From NCBI GenBank assembly GCA_030425145.1, contig JAUHVK010000024.1, forward strand, positions 1 through 64,000: 64,000 nt of DNA. Direction: 5' to 3'. This document shows positions 54,513 through 63,490 of the stretch, one piece after another. Below the pieces are notes generated by a model that was not told where the DNA came from, searched no databases, and was given only the letters and a program-made list of their open reading frames with translations. How positions within the stretch are numbered: the stretch's first letter is position 1; the number at the start of each line of letters is the position of its first letter. Origin of the DNA: Alphaproteobacteria bacterium. Its GTDB lineage: Bacteria > Pseudomonadota > Alphaproteobacteria > Rhodobacterales > Rhodobacteraceae. The translations under genes and the position numbers were made by a program.

Positions 54513-56031
54513 GAACCCGCTCCGCCAGAGCTTTGATCCGCGCTGGTTCGGGGTGCCGATCGGCAACGGCAGCGCATTTGGCCAAACAGGCCCGAAAGAA
54601 CAGCCGCGCCGTTGCCTGTGCAAAGTCATGCGCCTCGTATTCAGCCGCATCACTGGTCCGCAAACGATCGCGCCACGCTTCCCAATCCGCCAAAGCGCCC
54701 ATCAGTTTATCCGATCCACCACCCAGTTCACGGATCAACTCCGCAAACTGATCGGCCCCCGGCCCCTTCAACCCACGCGTTGCGATGCTGCGTTCGTGAA
54801 TCCCATTGGCGCCTTCATAAATCGAAGTGATCCGCGCATCGCGCCAGATCTGCCCCATCTGGTATTCGTTGAGGTAGCCATAGCCGCCAAGGATCTGAAT
54901 CCCCAGATCCGCGGCCTTGATCCCCGCCTCCGATCCGAAAACCTTACAGAGTGGCGTCAGGAAAGCCACGAGGTCGGGGCGCGTGCCGCATTCCAACTCC
55001 ACAAACGCCACATGGCACATGGCCCGCGCGCCGACCGCCAAGGCGTCCTGCTCTGCCAACATGCGCTGCACATCCACATGATCGGACAGCTTTGCCGGCG
55101 CTCCGTCCTTGCGCCTCCCCTGCACACGCTCTTGCGCATAACCCCGTGCGATCTGCGCGGCCCGCGCCGCATGGGCCACGCCCTGCAACGCCACATCAAG
55201 CCGGGCGTGGTTCATCACCGTGAACATCGCGCGCAGCCCGTCGCCCTCTGCCCCAACGAGTTCGGCATGCGTGCCCTGAAAAGCCAGTTGGCATGTAGGT
55301 GAGGCATGCAGGCCCAGCTTCTCCTCGATCCGGGTGACTTGCACCCCGTCATCCCCGCGACACAGAAAAAGCGACAGCCCCTTCAGCCCGTCCTCGGCAG
55401 TGCCGCTGCGCGCCAGAACCAGATGCAGGATGCCTTTGGACATGTCCTGATCGCCGCCGGAGATGAAGATCTTCTCCCCCTCCAACCGCCAGTCCGCACC
55501 GTCGCGCACCGCCTTGCAGCGGATTGCCGACAGATCGGACCCGGCACCGGCCTCGGTCAGGCACATGGTCGACAGCACCTCGCCCGAAGCAAGGCGCGGG
55601 ATCCATTCGTCCTGCTGTGCCTGTGTTCCGAAATGCAGCAGCGTTTCAATCGCACCGGGCACCAGACCACAGACCATCTGCAAGGAATGGTTTGCTCCGG
55701 AAAACACCTCTGACACGCCCGCCGCAACAAGTGCGGAGACTTTCATCCCGCCAAAGTTTTCCGGCGCGCGCAGCCCTTGCCAGCCGCCCTCGGCCAGTTG
55801 CGCATAGGCGTCGCCAAATCCGTCGGGCATGATCACCCGCCCATCGACCAGTCGCGCACCCTGCGTATCGCCGACGCTGTTCAGAGGAGCCAGAACGCCT
55901 TCGGCGAATTGCCCGAAATGTCCAAGGATGTCCGACGCCAGTGCATCGTCCCAATCCTCGACGCGGGCGGCATCCGCCACATGGCGAAGGGCAAACAGGA
56001 TGTCGTCGATTGGCGCCACAAACCCGGTCAT
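54502..56031 (-). CDS. Acyl-CoA dehydrogenase (aryl-propanoyl-CoA type by context)
   Basis: A 509-residue flavoprotein. The FAD/substrate signatures are CLTEAGAGSDLSAIR and EKIFISGGDQDM. The catalytic glutamate lies in SIYEGANGIHERS near residue 415. An extra N-terminal helical segment (about 50 residues) makes it longer than the 380-residue core family. It is 3 bp downstream of the amidohydrolase gene. Together with the crotonase and SDR it would allow desaturation of a phenylpropanoyl-CoA; this role is inferred. Confidence 0.85.
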   Translation of the reverse strand: MTGFVAPIDDILFALRHVADAARVEDWDDALASDILGHFGQFAEGVLAPLNSVGDTQGARLVDGRVIMPDGFGDAYAQLAEGGWQGLRAPENFGGMKVSALVAAGVSEVFSGANHSLQMVCGLVPGAIETLLHFGTQAQQDEWIPRLASGEVLSTMCLTEAGAGSDLSAIRCKAVRDGADWRLEGEKIFISGGDQDMSKGILHLVLARSGTAEDGLKGLSLFLCRGDDGVQVTRIEEKLGLHASPTCQLAFQGTHAELVGAEGDGLRAMFTVMNHARLDVALQGVAHAARAAQIARGYAQERVQGRRKDGAPAKLSDHVDVQRMLAEQDALAVGARAMCHVAFVELECGTRPDLVAFLTPLCKVFGSEAGIKAADLGIQILGGYGYLNEYQMGQIWRDARITSIYEGANGIHERSIATRGLKGPGADQFAELIRELGGGSDKLMGALADWEAWRDRLRTSDAAEYEAHDFAQATARLFFRACLAKCAAVADRHPEPARIKALAERVLSS

Positions 56032-56034
56032 GGA

Positions 56035-56931
56035 TCAGGCGCCCGTGTCCGACACACCCAGAAGACGCATCGCGTTTTCCTTGAGGATCAGCGGCCGCAC
56101 CTCGTCCTTGAAGGGCGCATCGGCAAAATCCTTGAGCCAGCGATCCGGTGTGATGGCTGGCCAGTCAGACCCAAAGAGCATCTTTTTCTTCAGGATCGAG
56201 TTGGCATACTTGATGAAGATTTCGGGAAAGTACTTCGGCGACCAGCCCGACATGTCGAAATAGACATTCGGCTTGTGCTGCGCGACGGCCAGCCCCTCTT
56301 CGGTCCAGGGAAAACTGGGATGGGCAAGGACAATCGGCATGTCCGGGAAATCGACGGCCACGTCATCCAGATGCATTGGATTCGAGTATTTGAGCCGCAT
56401 TCCCATGCCCCCACGCATCCCAGACCCGACGCCGGTTTGGCCGGTGTGGAACAGCGTAATTACGCCTTCTTCGGCGCAGGCTTCGAGAACGGTGTAACAG
56501 GCCTCGCGGTCGTTCGGGAAAAACCCCTGCATCGTCGGATGGAACTTGAATCCCCGCACACCGAACTCACGCACCAGCCGCCGCACTTCCCGCGCACCGG
56601 CCTTGCCCTTATGCGGATCAACCGATGCAAAGGGGATCAGGATGTCGTCGTTTTCGGCACAAAGCTGCGCGACTTCCTCGTTGGAATAGCGGCGAAACCC
56701 GGTTTCGCGCTCGGCATCCACCGGAAAGATCACCGCCGCGATATTACGCTCGCGGTAGTAGGTCGCCGTGTCCTGAACCGTCGGCAACATGCCTTCCGCG
56801 CCAGCAGGATTCCTGAAATAGGCCGCCATCCCGGCCTGGAATTCGTTGTAGCCATCGTCGCGGCACTGGTTACAGGGCTCTTCGGCATGTGTATGAAAAT
56901 CAATGGCTTCGACCTTTGAAAAATCAACCAT
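56035..56931 (-). CDS. Amidohydrolase-family (amidohydrolase_2) metal-dependent hydrolase
   Basis: A 298-residue TIM-barrel hydrolase with AIDFHTHAEEP at the N-terminus, KFHPTMQGF, LFHTGQTG, LAHPSFPW and GSDWPAI, the metal and active-site positions of the family that includes gamma-resorcylate decarboxylase and aromatic-pathway hydrolases. The ATG at 56931 follows GGGAGG. It is divergent from the crotonase gene, so it may hydrolyse or deacetylate a side-chain intermediate; decarboxylase activity is the alternative. Confidence 0.8.
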   Translation of the reverse strand: MVDFSKVEAIDFHTHAEEPCNQCRDDGYNEFQAGMAAYFRNPAGAEGMLPTVQDTATYYRERNIAAVIFPVDAERETGFRRYSNEEVAQLCAENDDILIPFASVDPHKGKAGAREVRRLVREFGVRGFKFHPTMQGFFPNDREACYTVLEACAEEGVITLFHTGQTGVGSGMRGGMGMRLKYSNPMHLDDVAVDFPDMPIVLAHPSFPWTEEGLAVAQHKPNVYFDMSGWSPKYFPEIFIKYANSILKKKMLFGSDWPAITPDRWLKDFADAPFKDEVRPLILKENAMRLLGVSDTGA

Positions 56932-56976
56932 GTCCGCCCTCCCGATGCGCGTTTTCAATGATTTCAAAAAACGCTA

Positions 56977-57007
56977 TACAACAAAACCGTTTATAACTAC
57001 AACAAAA
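56977..57007. promoter_or_regulatory. Direct repeat TACAACAAAA in the amidohydrolase/crotonase promoter
   Basis: The 10-mer TACAACAAAA occurs at 56977-56986 and 56998-57007, 21 bp apart (two helical turns), within the 101-bp divergent gap. It is a reasonable binding site for the regulator of this aromatic cluster, possibly the MarR protein at 63491, although MarR sites are usually inverted. Confidence 0.5.
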
Positions 57008-57032
57008 TGGATCGAACACGCGGGAGGCTTCC

Positions 57033-57821
57033 ATGCATGATGGCGCAGCACGGTCAGGCGCGGTGACCCGCGTTGAAATCGACGGAGACATCGCCACGCT
57101 GGTGTTCGACCGTCCGGAAAAGCGCAACGCAATGAACGATGCGCTGATCGACGATCTGGACCAGTTCTTCTCTCACCCGCCTGAGGGCGTGAATGCCGTG
57201 ATCCTGCGCGGCGAAGGTGGGCATTTCTGTTCTGGCCTTGATCTGGCCGAGCATGAACAACGCCCCCCGATCGACGGCGTTTATCATTCCCGCAACTGGC
57301 ACCGCGTGTCCGAGCTGATCGAGTTCGGCGGCCTGCCCGTGCTCTCGGTTCTCACCGGAGCGGTGATCGGCGGCGGGCTGGAAATCGCCGCTTCGACCCA
57401 TGTGCGCATTGCCGAACCCACGGCCCGCTTTCAGCTTCCCGAAGGCCGTCGCGGCATCTTTGTCGGCGGAGGGGCAACAGTACGCGTTGGCCGTATCATA
57501 GGACCAGACCGTATGCGGGAAATGATGCTCACCGGGCGCAACTACGGTGCCGAAGAAGCGCTATCTCTGGGCCTCGCGCATTATTCCGCGGCCGAAGGTG
57601 AAGGACTTGCGTTGGCGAAAAAGCTGGCCCGCAAGATCGCCGACAACGCGCCCTTCTCGAATTACCTGATGATCAACGCCCTGTCCCGGATCGGCGACAT
57701 GTCCCGCTCCGATGGCCTTTTCGCCGAAAGCCTCGCAGCCGCAATGTGCCAGACATCGGACGGCGCAAAAGAAGGGCTTCGCGCCTTTCTCGAAAAACGG
57801 GAGCCGAATTTCAGGAAGTAA
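57033..57821 (+). CDS. Enoyl-CoA hydratase/isomerase (crotonase family)
   Basis: A 262-residue crotonase: FDRPEKRNAMNDALID, oxyanion-hole segments GEGGHFCSGLDLAEH and GAVIGGGLEIAAST, and PEGRRGIFVGGG. In hydroxycinnamate pathways such enzymes hydrate, and sometimes cleave, feruloyl- or coumaroyl-CoA. It is the first gene of a plus-strand run that continues to the TRAP transporter. No CoA ligase is present in the window. Confidence 0.85.
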   Translation: MHDGAARSGAVTRVEIDGDIATLVFDRPEKRNAMNDALIDDLDQFFSHPPEGVNAVILRGEGGHFCSGLDLAEHEQRPPIDGVYHSRNWHRVSELIEFGGLPVLSVLTGAVIGGGLEIAASTHVRIAEPTARFQLPEGRRGIFVGGGATVRVGRIIGPDRMREMMLTGRNYGAEEALSLGLAHYSAAEGEGLALAKKLARKIADNAPFSNYLMINALSRIGDMSRSDGLFAESLAAAMCQTSDGAKEGLRAFLEKREPNFRK

Positions 57822-57869
57822 CGACAGACACCGGTCAAAGTGGGAAACGCGCATAAAGGGAGGTCCGAA

Positions 57870-57968
57870 ATGCACGTTTCTTACCACCACCAGACCAGTG
57901 GAGACATTCCGTTCCGTAGAAGAACATATCTAATGGGGCGTAGTGTTCACAAAGAAACATCGTCATAA
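57870..57968 (+). CDS. Possible 32-residue small protein
   Basis: An ATG preceded by AAGGGAGG at a good distance (6 bp) opens a 32-codon frame (starts MHVSYHHQTSGDIPF) ending 24 bp before the TRAP receptor gene. It is basic and histidine-rich and resembles nothing I know. It may be a real short protein, a leader peptide, or chance. Confidence 0.3.
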   Translation: MHVSYHHQTSGDIPFRRRTYLMGRSVHKETSS

Positions 57969-57992
57969 CCGACAAATCTGGGAGGATTTATC

Positions 57993-59030
57993 ATGAAAAG
58001 AAGAAACTTCGTCAAAAGCGCGTTGCTTGGCGCCGCAGCGGCCATCGCCGTGTCCAGCGCAGCCTACGCGCAGGAAGTAACCCTGCGCCTGCACCAGTTC
58101 CTGCCGCCGCCCGCGCCGGTGCCCGCGCAGATCCTCAAGCCTTGGGGCGCGCAGGTCGAAGAAGCCTCTGGTGGCCGCATCAAGATCGAACATTTCGACG
58201 CCATGTCGCTCGGCGGTCGTCCGCCCGAACTGATGGACCAGGCGCGCGACGGTGTGGTCGATCTGTCCATGACCGTTGTCGGTTACACCCCCGGTCGCTT
58301 CCCGCGCACCGAGGTGTTCGAACTGCCCTTCATGATGACCGATCCGGTCGCAACGGCAAAGGCCTACTGGGAAATGGTCGAGACCGATTTCCAGAGCAAC
58401 GAATACAAGGACGTCAAAGTCCTCGGCGCATGGGTGCACGGCCCCGGCCAGATCCACTCGACCGACGGCGTGAACAGCCTTGAAGACATGCAGGGTCTGA
58501 CCCTGCGCGGCCCGACCCGGATCATCAACGATCTTCTCTCCGAACTGGGCGCAGAGCCTGTGGGCATGCCGCTCCCGGCGATCCCCGAGGCGCTGTCCAA
58601 AGGCGTCGTCAAGGCCACCGTGATCCCGTGGGAAGTCACCACCGCGATCCGCCTGTCCGAGTTGGTCAGCAACCACACCGAGTTCGCGGGCGAAGAGGCG
58701 CTTTACACCGCAGCTATCGTTCTGGTGATGAACAAGGCCAAGTACGAAGCCCTGCCCGACGATCTGCGCGCGATCCTCGACGCGGAATCCGGCGCCAAGC
58801 TTTCGGCCTTCGCGACACAGGTAATGTGGGACATGGACGCCCCGGCGCGTGAGATCGCGGTCAATGCGGGCAACACAATCGTGGAACTCGACGAAGCCGA
58901 AGTTGCGCGCTGGAAAGAAGCCTCCCAGCCGGTGATCGACCGCTGGGTGGCGGACATGGACGCCAAGGGCATCGACGGTGCAGCTCTGATCGAACAGGCC
59001 AAATCGCTGATTGCCAAGCACGGCGGCTAA
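57993..59030 (+). CDS. dctP: TRAP transporter solute-binding protein (aromatic cluster)
   Basis: A 345-residue DctP-type receptor. The signal (KRRNFVKSALLGAAAAIAVS) carries a twin-arginine-like RRNFVK motif before the hydrophobic stretch and ends at AYAQ. The ligand loop contains LRGPTRIINDL with the usual arginine. GGGAGG precedes the ATG. Its place beside crotonase, acyl-CoA dehydrogenase and pca/pob genes suggests aromatic acids such as hydroxycinnamates, as for the TarP receptor of Rhodopseudomonas. Confidence 0.9.
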   Translation: MKRRNFVKSALLGAAAAIAVSSAAYAQEVTLRLHQFLPPPAPVPAQILKPWGAQVEEASGGRIKIEHFDAMSLGGRPPELMDQARDGVVDLSMTVVGYTPGRFPRTEVFELPFMMTDPVATAKAYWEMVETDFQSNEYKDVKVLGAWVHGPGQIHSTDGVNSLEDMQGLTLRGPTRIINDLLSELGAEPVGMPLPAIPEALSKGVVKATVIPWEVTTAIRLSELVSNHTEFAGEEALYTAAIVLVMNKAKYEALPDDLRAILDAESGAKLSAFATQVMWDMDAPAREIAVNAGNTIVELDEAEVARWKEASQPVIDRWVADMDAKGIDGAALIEQAKSLIAKHGG

Positions 59031-59049
59031 CGATTTCGAGCAGCAGGTG

Positions 59050-59079
59050 ACGGTGGGCCGTATTACAGCGGTCCACCGT
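59050..59079 (+). terminator. Intercistronic hairpin after the aromatic TRAP receptor gene
   Basis: ACGGTGGGCCG (59050-59060) and CGGTCCACCGT (59069-59079) pair at 10 of 11 positions around an 8-nt loop, followed by TTTC, between dctP and dctQ. It likely lowers expression of the membrane subunits relative to the receptor. Confidence 0.55.
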
Positions 59080-59096
59080 TTCATCGGGAGGATGGC

Positions 59097-59609
59097 ATGT
59101 ACCGGCGACTTCAGAACCTTGTCGAAATCATTGCCCGCGTTCTGGCCATCGCCGGGGGCGCGGTGCTTTTGTTTCTCATCGTGCTGACCTGCATTTCCAT
59201 CATCGGTCGCGCGCTTGTCCCTCTGAACATCGGGCTAGGCCCGATCCGCGGCATCTATGACATGACCGAGATCGGCATGGCCGCTGCGATTTTCGCGTTC
59301 CTGCCCTGGGCCCAACTGAACGAAGCACATGCCCGCGTCGACCTGTTCCAGCCGGTGATGCCGAAACCGGTGAACCTCTTGCTCGATCTTGCATTCAACC
59401 TTGGCATGTTGGTTGTCGCCGCCGTCGGAACGTGGCGGCTCTATCTGGGTATGCAGGACAAACTGTCCTTCGGCGAAACAACTCTGATTGCACAAATCCC
59501 GGTCTGGCAGGGCTACGCTGCCAGCCTGTTGGGCGCGGTGGGCTTCATCATCGTCGCCGTGTTCTGCGTGCTGCGCTCCGGGCGCCGCATAGTCGGACTG
59601 CCGGACTAG
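59097..59609 (+). CDS. dctQ: TRAP transporter small permease (DctQ)
   Basis: A 170-residue protein with four hydrophobic helices (about 13-37, 58-80, 97-118 and 138-160), the DctQ pattern. GGGAGG lies upstream of the ATG. It is followed 12 bp later by dctM. Confidence 0.88.
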   Translation: MYRRLQNLVEIIARVLAIAGGAVLLFLIVLTCISIIGRALVPLNIGLGPIRGIYDMTEIGMAAAIFAFLPWAQLNEAHARVDLFQPVMPKPVNLLLDLAFNLGMLVVAAVGTWRLYLGMQDKLSFGETTLIAQIPVWQGYAASLLGAVGFIIVAVFCVLRSGRRIVGLPD

Positions 59610-59621
59610 GAACCAAACAAG

Positions 59622-60950
59622 ATGACGAATATCGAACTGGCGATCTGGTCCTTTCCCGTTCTTCTACTCCTCGTCTTCCTGCGCGCGCCCATCGCATTGG
59701 CGATGATCGGCGTCGGTGTTGGCGGGACGTATCTGGTGATCGGGTCGTCGATGATGACCCTGAACCAGTTGAAAACGCTGACCTATGGCACGTTTTCCAA
59801 CTATTCCTTCTCGATCATTCCGCTCTTCCTGCTGATGGGGCAGTTCGCGACCCTGTCGGGAATGTCTGCCGCGCTTTTCCGAGCAGCAGAGAGCTTTCTG
59901 GGTCACCGCAAAGGCGGTGTCGCCATGTCCGCCGTGGGCGCTTGCGCAGGCTTCGGCGCGATCTGCGGATCGTCGCTCGCCACCGCCGCCACGATGGGAC
60001 AGGTCGCGCTGCCTGAATTGCGACGCTACGGTTATCCCGGATCGCTGGCGACAGGTGCTCTGGCGGCAGGAGGCACGCTTGGCATCCTGATCCCGCCCTC
60101 GGTGATCCTCGTGATCTACGCGATCCTTGCCGAACAGAATATCGAAAAGCTCTTCGTTGCGGCCCTGATCCCCGGCATCCTCGCCGCAATCGGCTACATG
60201 ATCGCAATCTCGGTCTGGGTCCACATGTCCCCCAACAGTGCCGCCGTCAAAGACCGTGCGCCGTGGGGCGAACGGATGAAGGCGCTGGGGCAGGTCTGGC
60301 CGGTCATCCTCATCTTCGTCGCCGTCGTCGGCGGCATCTACGCCGGTATCTTCACCCCGACCGAGGCCGCCGCCGTCGGCGCGGCAGGCACCGGGCTGGT
60401 GGCTCTGGCATCGGGCCAGATGAGCTGGTCCAAGCTCAACCAAGCCATCCTGTCCACCGCCGCGTCGTCGGCGATGATCTTCCTCATCATCCTTGGCGCA
60501 GGCATCTACAACAACTTCCTGTCGCTCACCCAGTTGCCACAGACCGCATCGGTCTGGGTTGGCGAACAAGGCTTCTCGCCATGGTTCGTGCTGACGATCG
60601 TTCTGATCATGTATCTTGTCTTCGGCTGCGTGATGGACAGCCTGTCGATGGTGCTGCTGACGGTCCCGATCATCTTCCCGATCATGTCCGTCCTCGACTT
60701 CGGGATGAGCGCCAATGATTTCGGCCTCTGGTTCGGCATCCTTGTGCTGATCGTGGTCGAGGTCGGGCTGATCACGCCACCTGTGGGCATGAACCTCTTC
60801 ATCATCAACTCGATGGCCAAGGAAACGCCCATCGGCCAGACCTACAAAGGTGCCCTGCCCTTTGTCCTGACCGACATGGTCCGCGTGGTGATCCTTGCCG
60901 CCTTCCCGCCGATCACGCTCTGGCTGGTCTGGGTGATCGACGCGCTATGA
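59622..60950 (+). CDS. dctM: TRAP transporter large permease (DctM)
   Basis: A 442-residue permease with many helices and the DctM motifs IIPLFLLMGQFATLSG, GAICGSSLATAATMG, PPSVILVIYAILAE and EVGLITPPVGMNLF. It completes the second DctPQM system of the window. The sulfatase gene follows after 109 bp. Confidence 0.93.
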   Translation: MTNIELAIWSFPVLLLLVFLRAPIALAMIGVGVGGTYLVIGSSMMTLNQLKTLTYGTFSNYSFSIIPLFLLMGQFATLSGMSAALFRAAESFLGHRKGGVAMSAVGACAGFGAICGSSLATAATMGQVALPELRRYGYPGSLATGALAAGGTLGILIPPSVILVIYAILAEQNIEKLFVAALIPGILAAIGYMIAISVWVHMSPNSAAVKDRAPWGERMKALGQVWPVILIFVAVVGGIYAGIFTPTEAAAVGAAGTGLVALASGQMSWSKLNQAILSTAASSAMIFLIILGAGIYNNFLSLTQLPQTASVWVGEQGFSPWFVLTIVLIMYLVFGCVMDSLSMVLLTVPIIFPIMSVLDFGMSANDFGLWFGILVLIVVEVGLITPPVGMNLFIINSMAKETPIGQTYKGALPFVLTDMVRVVILAAFPPITLWLVWVIDAL

Positions 60951-61059
60951 CCTGCTCCCTTGCGCCGACACCTCGGCGCAAGGCATCCCCCCAAAGCTGG
61001 ACAGCGCCACCACCCTGCGGCACACCTAAGTTCAGGCGCCACAAGCAAACGAGCACAGC

Positions 61060-62718
61060 ATGTCAGACCGTCCCAACGTCCTCTGGATCATGGCTGACCA
61101 ACTGCGCTTCGATTACCTGAGCTGCTACGGACACCCGCATCTGCACACACCCCATATCGACGCCCTCGCCCAGCGCGGGGTGCGCTTTACCAACGCCTAT
61201 GTGCAATCGCCGGTGTGCGGCCCGTCGCGTATGTCGGCCTATACAGGGCGTTACGTGCGCAGCCACGGATCAACCTGGAACGGAATGCCCCTGCGCGTGG
61301 GCGAACCCACCTTGGGCGATCACCTGCGTGAGGCAGGATCGCGCGCGGTGCTGGTGGGAAAAACACATATGATCGCCGACGCCGAAGGCATGGCGTGGCT
61401 CGGCATCGACCCCAAAAGCGAAATCGGCGTGCGCCGCGCCGAATGTGGCTTTGACATCTTCGAACGTGACGACGGACTGCACCCCGACAGCGCCCGTCAA
61501 AAATGGTCGGCCTATGACGATTACCTCGTCGCGCATGGCTATGCCTCGGACAACCCGTGGGAGGATTTCGCCAATTCCGGTGTCGATCCCGATGGCGAAC
61601 TGCTCTCGGCATGGCTTCTCAAGAACTCGCGCCTTGCTGCGAACGTGCCTGAGGAGCACTCTGAAACCGCCTACATGACCAACCGCGCGATGGATTTCAT
61701 GCAAGGCGCGCAAAATGACGACCGCCCGTGGGTCTGCCACCTCAGCTATATCAAACCGCACTGGCCCTATATCGTGCCCGCACCCTACCACGATATGTAT
61801 GACGAGCGGCACATCCTCAACCCGATCCGTTCTGACGCTGAACGCACCACCGATCATCCACTGATGCAGGCCTATCTGAACGCCCGCGTCTGCCGCAGTT
61901 TTTCGCGCGACCATGTGCGGGACCACGTGATCCCGGCTTATATGGGGCTGATCAAGCAGTTGGACGACAATCTGGGCCGCCTGTTCAAATGGATGGACGA
62001 CACCGGGCTGAGTGACAACACCATCGTCGCGGTAACCTCGGATCACGGCGATTACATGGGCGACCACTGGATGGGCGACAAGGACTTCTACCACGACGTC
62101 GCGGTCAAGGTGCCCCTGATCCTCTTCGATCCCCGTCCCGAGGCCGACGCGACACGCGGGGTTGTCTCTGACGCACTGGTCGAGATGATCGACCTCGCGC
62201 CGACCTTCCTCTCCGCAGTCGGTGGCAAGGCGAAACCCCATGTGCTCGAAGGCCGCGACCTGACGCCGATCCTGCATGGTACAGACGGGTTTTCCCGCCG
62301 CTATGCGATCAGCGAACATGACTACCACTGGTCCGAAATGGCGCAGGCGCTTGGCGTCCCGCAGGAACACGCGCACACCAAGATGATTTTTGACGGGCGC
62401 TGGAAATACATCCGCTGCGAAACCTTCCGGCCGATCCTGTTCGATCTCGAAACCGACCCGCAGGAATTGACCGATCTCGGCGCGTCAGACCTGCCCGAGC
62501 ATCAGGAGGTCCGCGCCCGGATGGAAGCCGCCCTGCTCGACTGGGCCACACGCCATCACACGCGGATCACCGCGACACCAAAGATTCTGGAAGGTCAGAA
62601 GATTGCAGCCGAAGTCGGCATCCTCATCGGGTTCTGGGACGAAGAGGAATACGAGGCCACCACCGGCAAAGCCTTTGACAGCCTGAAACCCGTGGGACCG
62701 CCCAACCGAAAGACCTGA
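61060..62718 (+). CDS. Cytoplasmic type I sulfatase (arylsulfatase-like; phosphonate monoester hydrolase possible)
   Basis: A 552-residue alkaline-phosphatase-superfamily enzyme. The formylglycine motif C53-G-P-S-R57 followed by TGR is intact; metal ligands appear in IMADQLRFD and TSDHGDYMGDH, with a lysine in DKDFYHDVAVKVPLI. There is no signal peptide, so it acts in the cytoplasm on an imported substrate. Located just after an aromatic-type TRAP transporter, an aryl sulfate such as p-coumaric acid sulfate is a reasonable guess. It meets the SDR gene tail to tail. Confidence 0.82.
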   Translation: MSDRPNVLWIMADQLRFDYLSCYGHPHLHTPHIDALAQRGVRFTNAYVQSPVCGPSRMSAYTGRYVRSHGSTWNGMPLRVGEPTLGDHLREAGSRAVLVGKTHMIADAEGMAWLGIDPKSEIGVRRAECGFDIFERDDGLHPDSARQKWSAYDDYLVAHGYASDNPWEDFANSGVDPDGELLSAWLLKNSRLAANVPEEHSETAYMTNRAMDFMQGAQNDDRPWVCHLSYIKPHWPYIVPAPYHDMYDERHILNPIRSDAERTTDHPLMQAYLNARVCRSFSRDHVRDHVIPAYMGLIKQLDDNLGRLFKWMDDTGLSDNTIVAVTSDHGDYMGDHWMGDKDFYHDVAVKVPLILFDPRPEADATRGVVSDALVEMIDLAPTFLSAVGGKAKPHVLEGRDLTPILHGTDGFSRRYAISEHDYHWSEMAQALGVPQEHAHTKMIFDGRWKYIRCETFRPILFDLETDPQELTDLGASDLPEHQEVRARMEAALLDWATRHHTRITATPKILEGQKIAAEVGILIGFWDEEEYEATTGKAFDSLKPVGPPNRKT

Positions 62719-62720
62719 TC

Positions 62721-63488
62721 CTAACGCGGCGCCATGCGGATCGCGCCGTCCAGACGGATCACTTCGCCATTCAGCATCGGGTTCTGCGTGATGTGCGACA
62801 CGAGTTCCGCATATTCCGCCGGATCGCCCAGACGCGATGGGAACGGCACCTGCGCGCCCAACGACACCTGAACATCCTCGGGCAGTTCATGCAGCAACGG
62901 CGTCAGGAAAAGTCCCGGTGCCACGGTGCACACGCGGACACCCTTGTCCGCCAGATCGCGTGCCATTGGCAGGGTCATCGACACGATCCCGCCTTTTGAC
63001 GCCGCATAGGCCAATTGCCCCACCTGCCCGTCAAACGCCGCGACCGAAGCGGTGTTCACGATCACACCGCGCGCGCCGTCTTCACCCACGGGCACGGCCG
63101 CCACCATCCGCGCGGCCACCTGGCTCGCGCAGTTGAAACTGCCGATCAGGTTGACCCGGATCGTCCGTTCAAAAAGGTCGAACTCGTGCGGCGCACCGCG
63201 CGACACGGTCTTCGCCGCGCCACCAATACCAGCGCAGTTGATCAGGACACGCGGCGTCCCATGCGCCTCGACGGCCAAATCAAGCCCGGCCGCAACCGAG
63301 GCTGGATCGCTCACATCGACCACCGCAAACGCCCCGCCGATGGCCGCAGCATGCGACTCGGCAAGTTCCGCATTGCGATCGAAAAGCGTTACCTTGAGAC
63401 CGTCTTCCGCCAGCCGCCGCGCCGTCGCGGCACCCAGCCCGGACGCCCCGCCAGTGACGATGGCGCCATGTCCTGCCCAGTTCTGCAT
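62721..63488 (-). CDS. Short-chain dehydrogenase (3-hydroxyacyl-CoA dehydrogenase type II-like)
   Basis: A 255-residue SDR: cofactor TGGASGLG, NCAGIGGAAKT, catalytic serine in NTASVAAFDG and YAASKGG, and a C-terminal LDGAIRMAPR as in type II 3-hydroxyacyl-CoA dehydrogenases. The ATG at 63488 follows GAGGA by about 6 bp and begins 2 bp after the MarR stop. In this cluster it could oxidise the 3-hydroxy-phenylpropanoyl-CoA formed by the crotonase, consistent with a beta-oxidative hydroxycinnamate route. Confidence 0.87.
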   Translation of the reverse strand: MQNWAGHGAIVTGGASGLGAATARRLAEDGLKVTLFDRNAELAESHAAAIGGAFAVVDVSDPASVAAGLDLAVEAHGTPRVLINCAGIGGAAKTVSRGAPHEFDLFERTIRVNLIGSFNCASQVAARMVAAVPVGEDGARGVIVNTASVAAFDGQVGQLAYAASKGGIVSMTLPMARDLADKGVRVCTVAPGLFLTPLLHELPEDVQVSLGAQVPFPSRLGDPAEYAELVSHITQNPMLNGEVIRLDGAIRMAPR

Positions 63489-63490
63489 AC

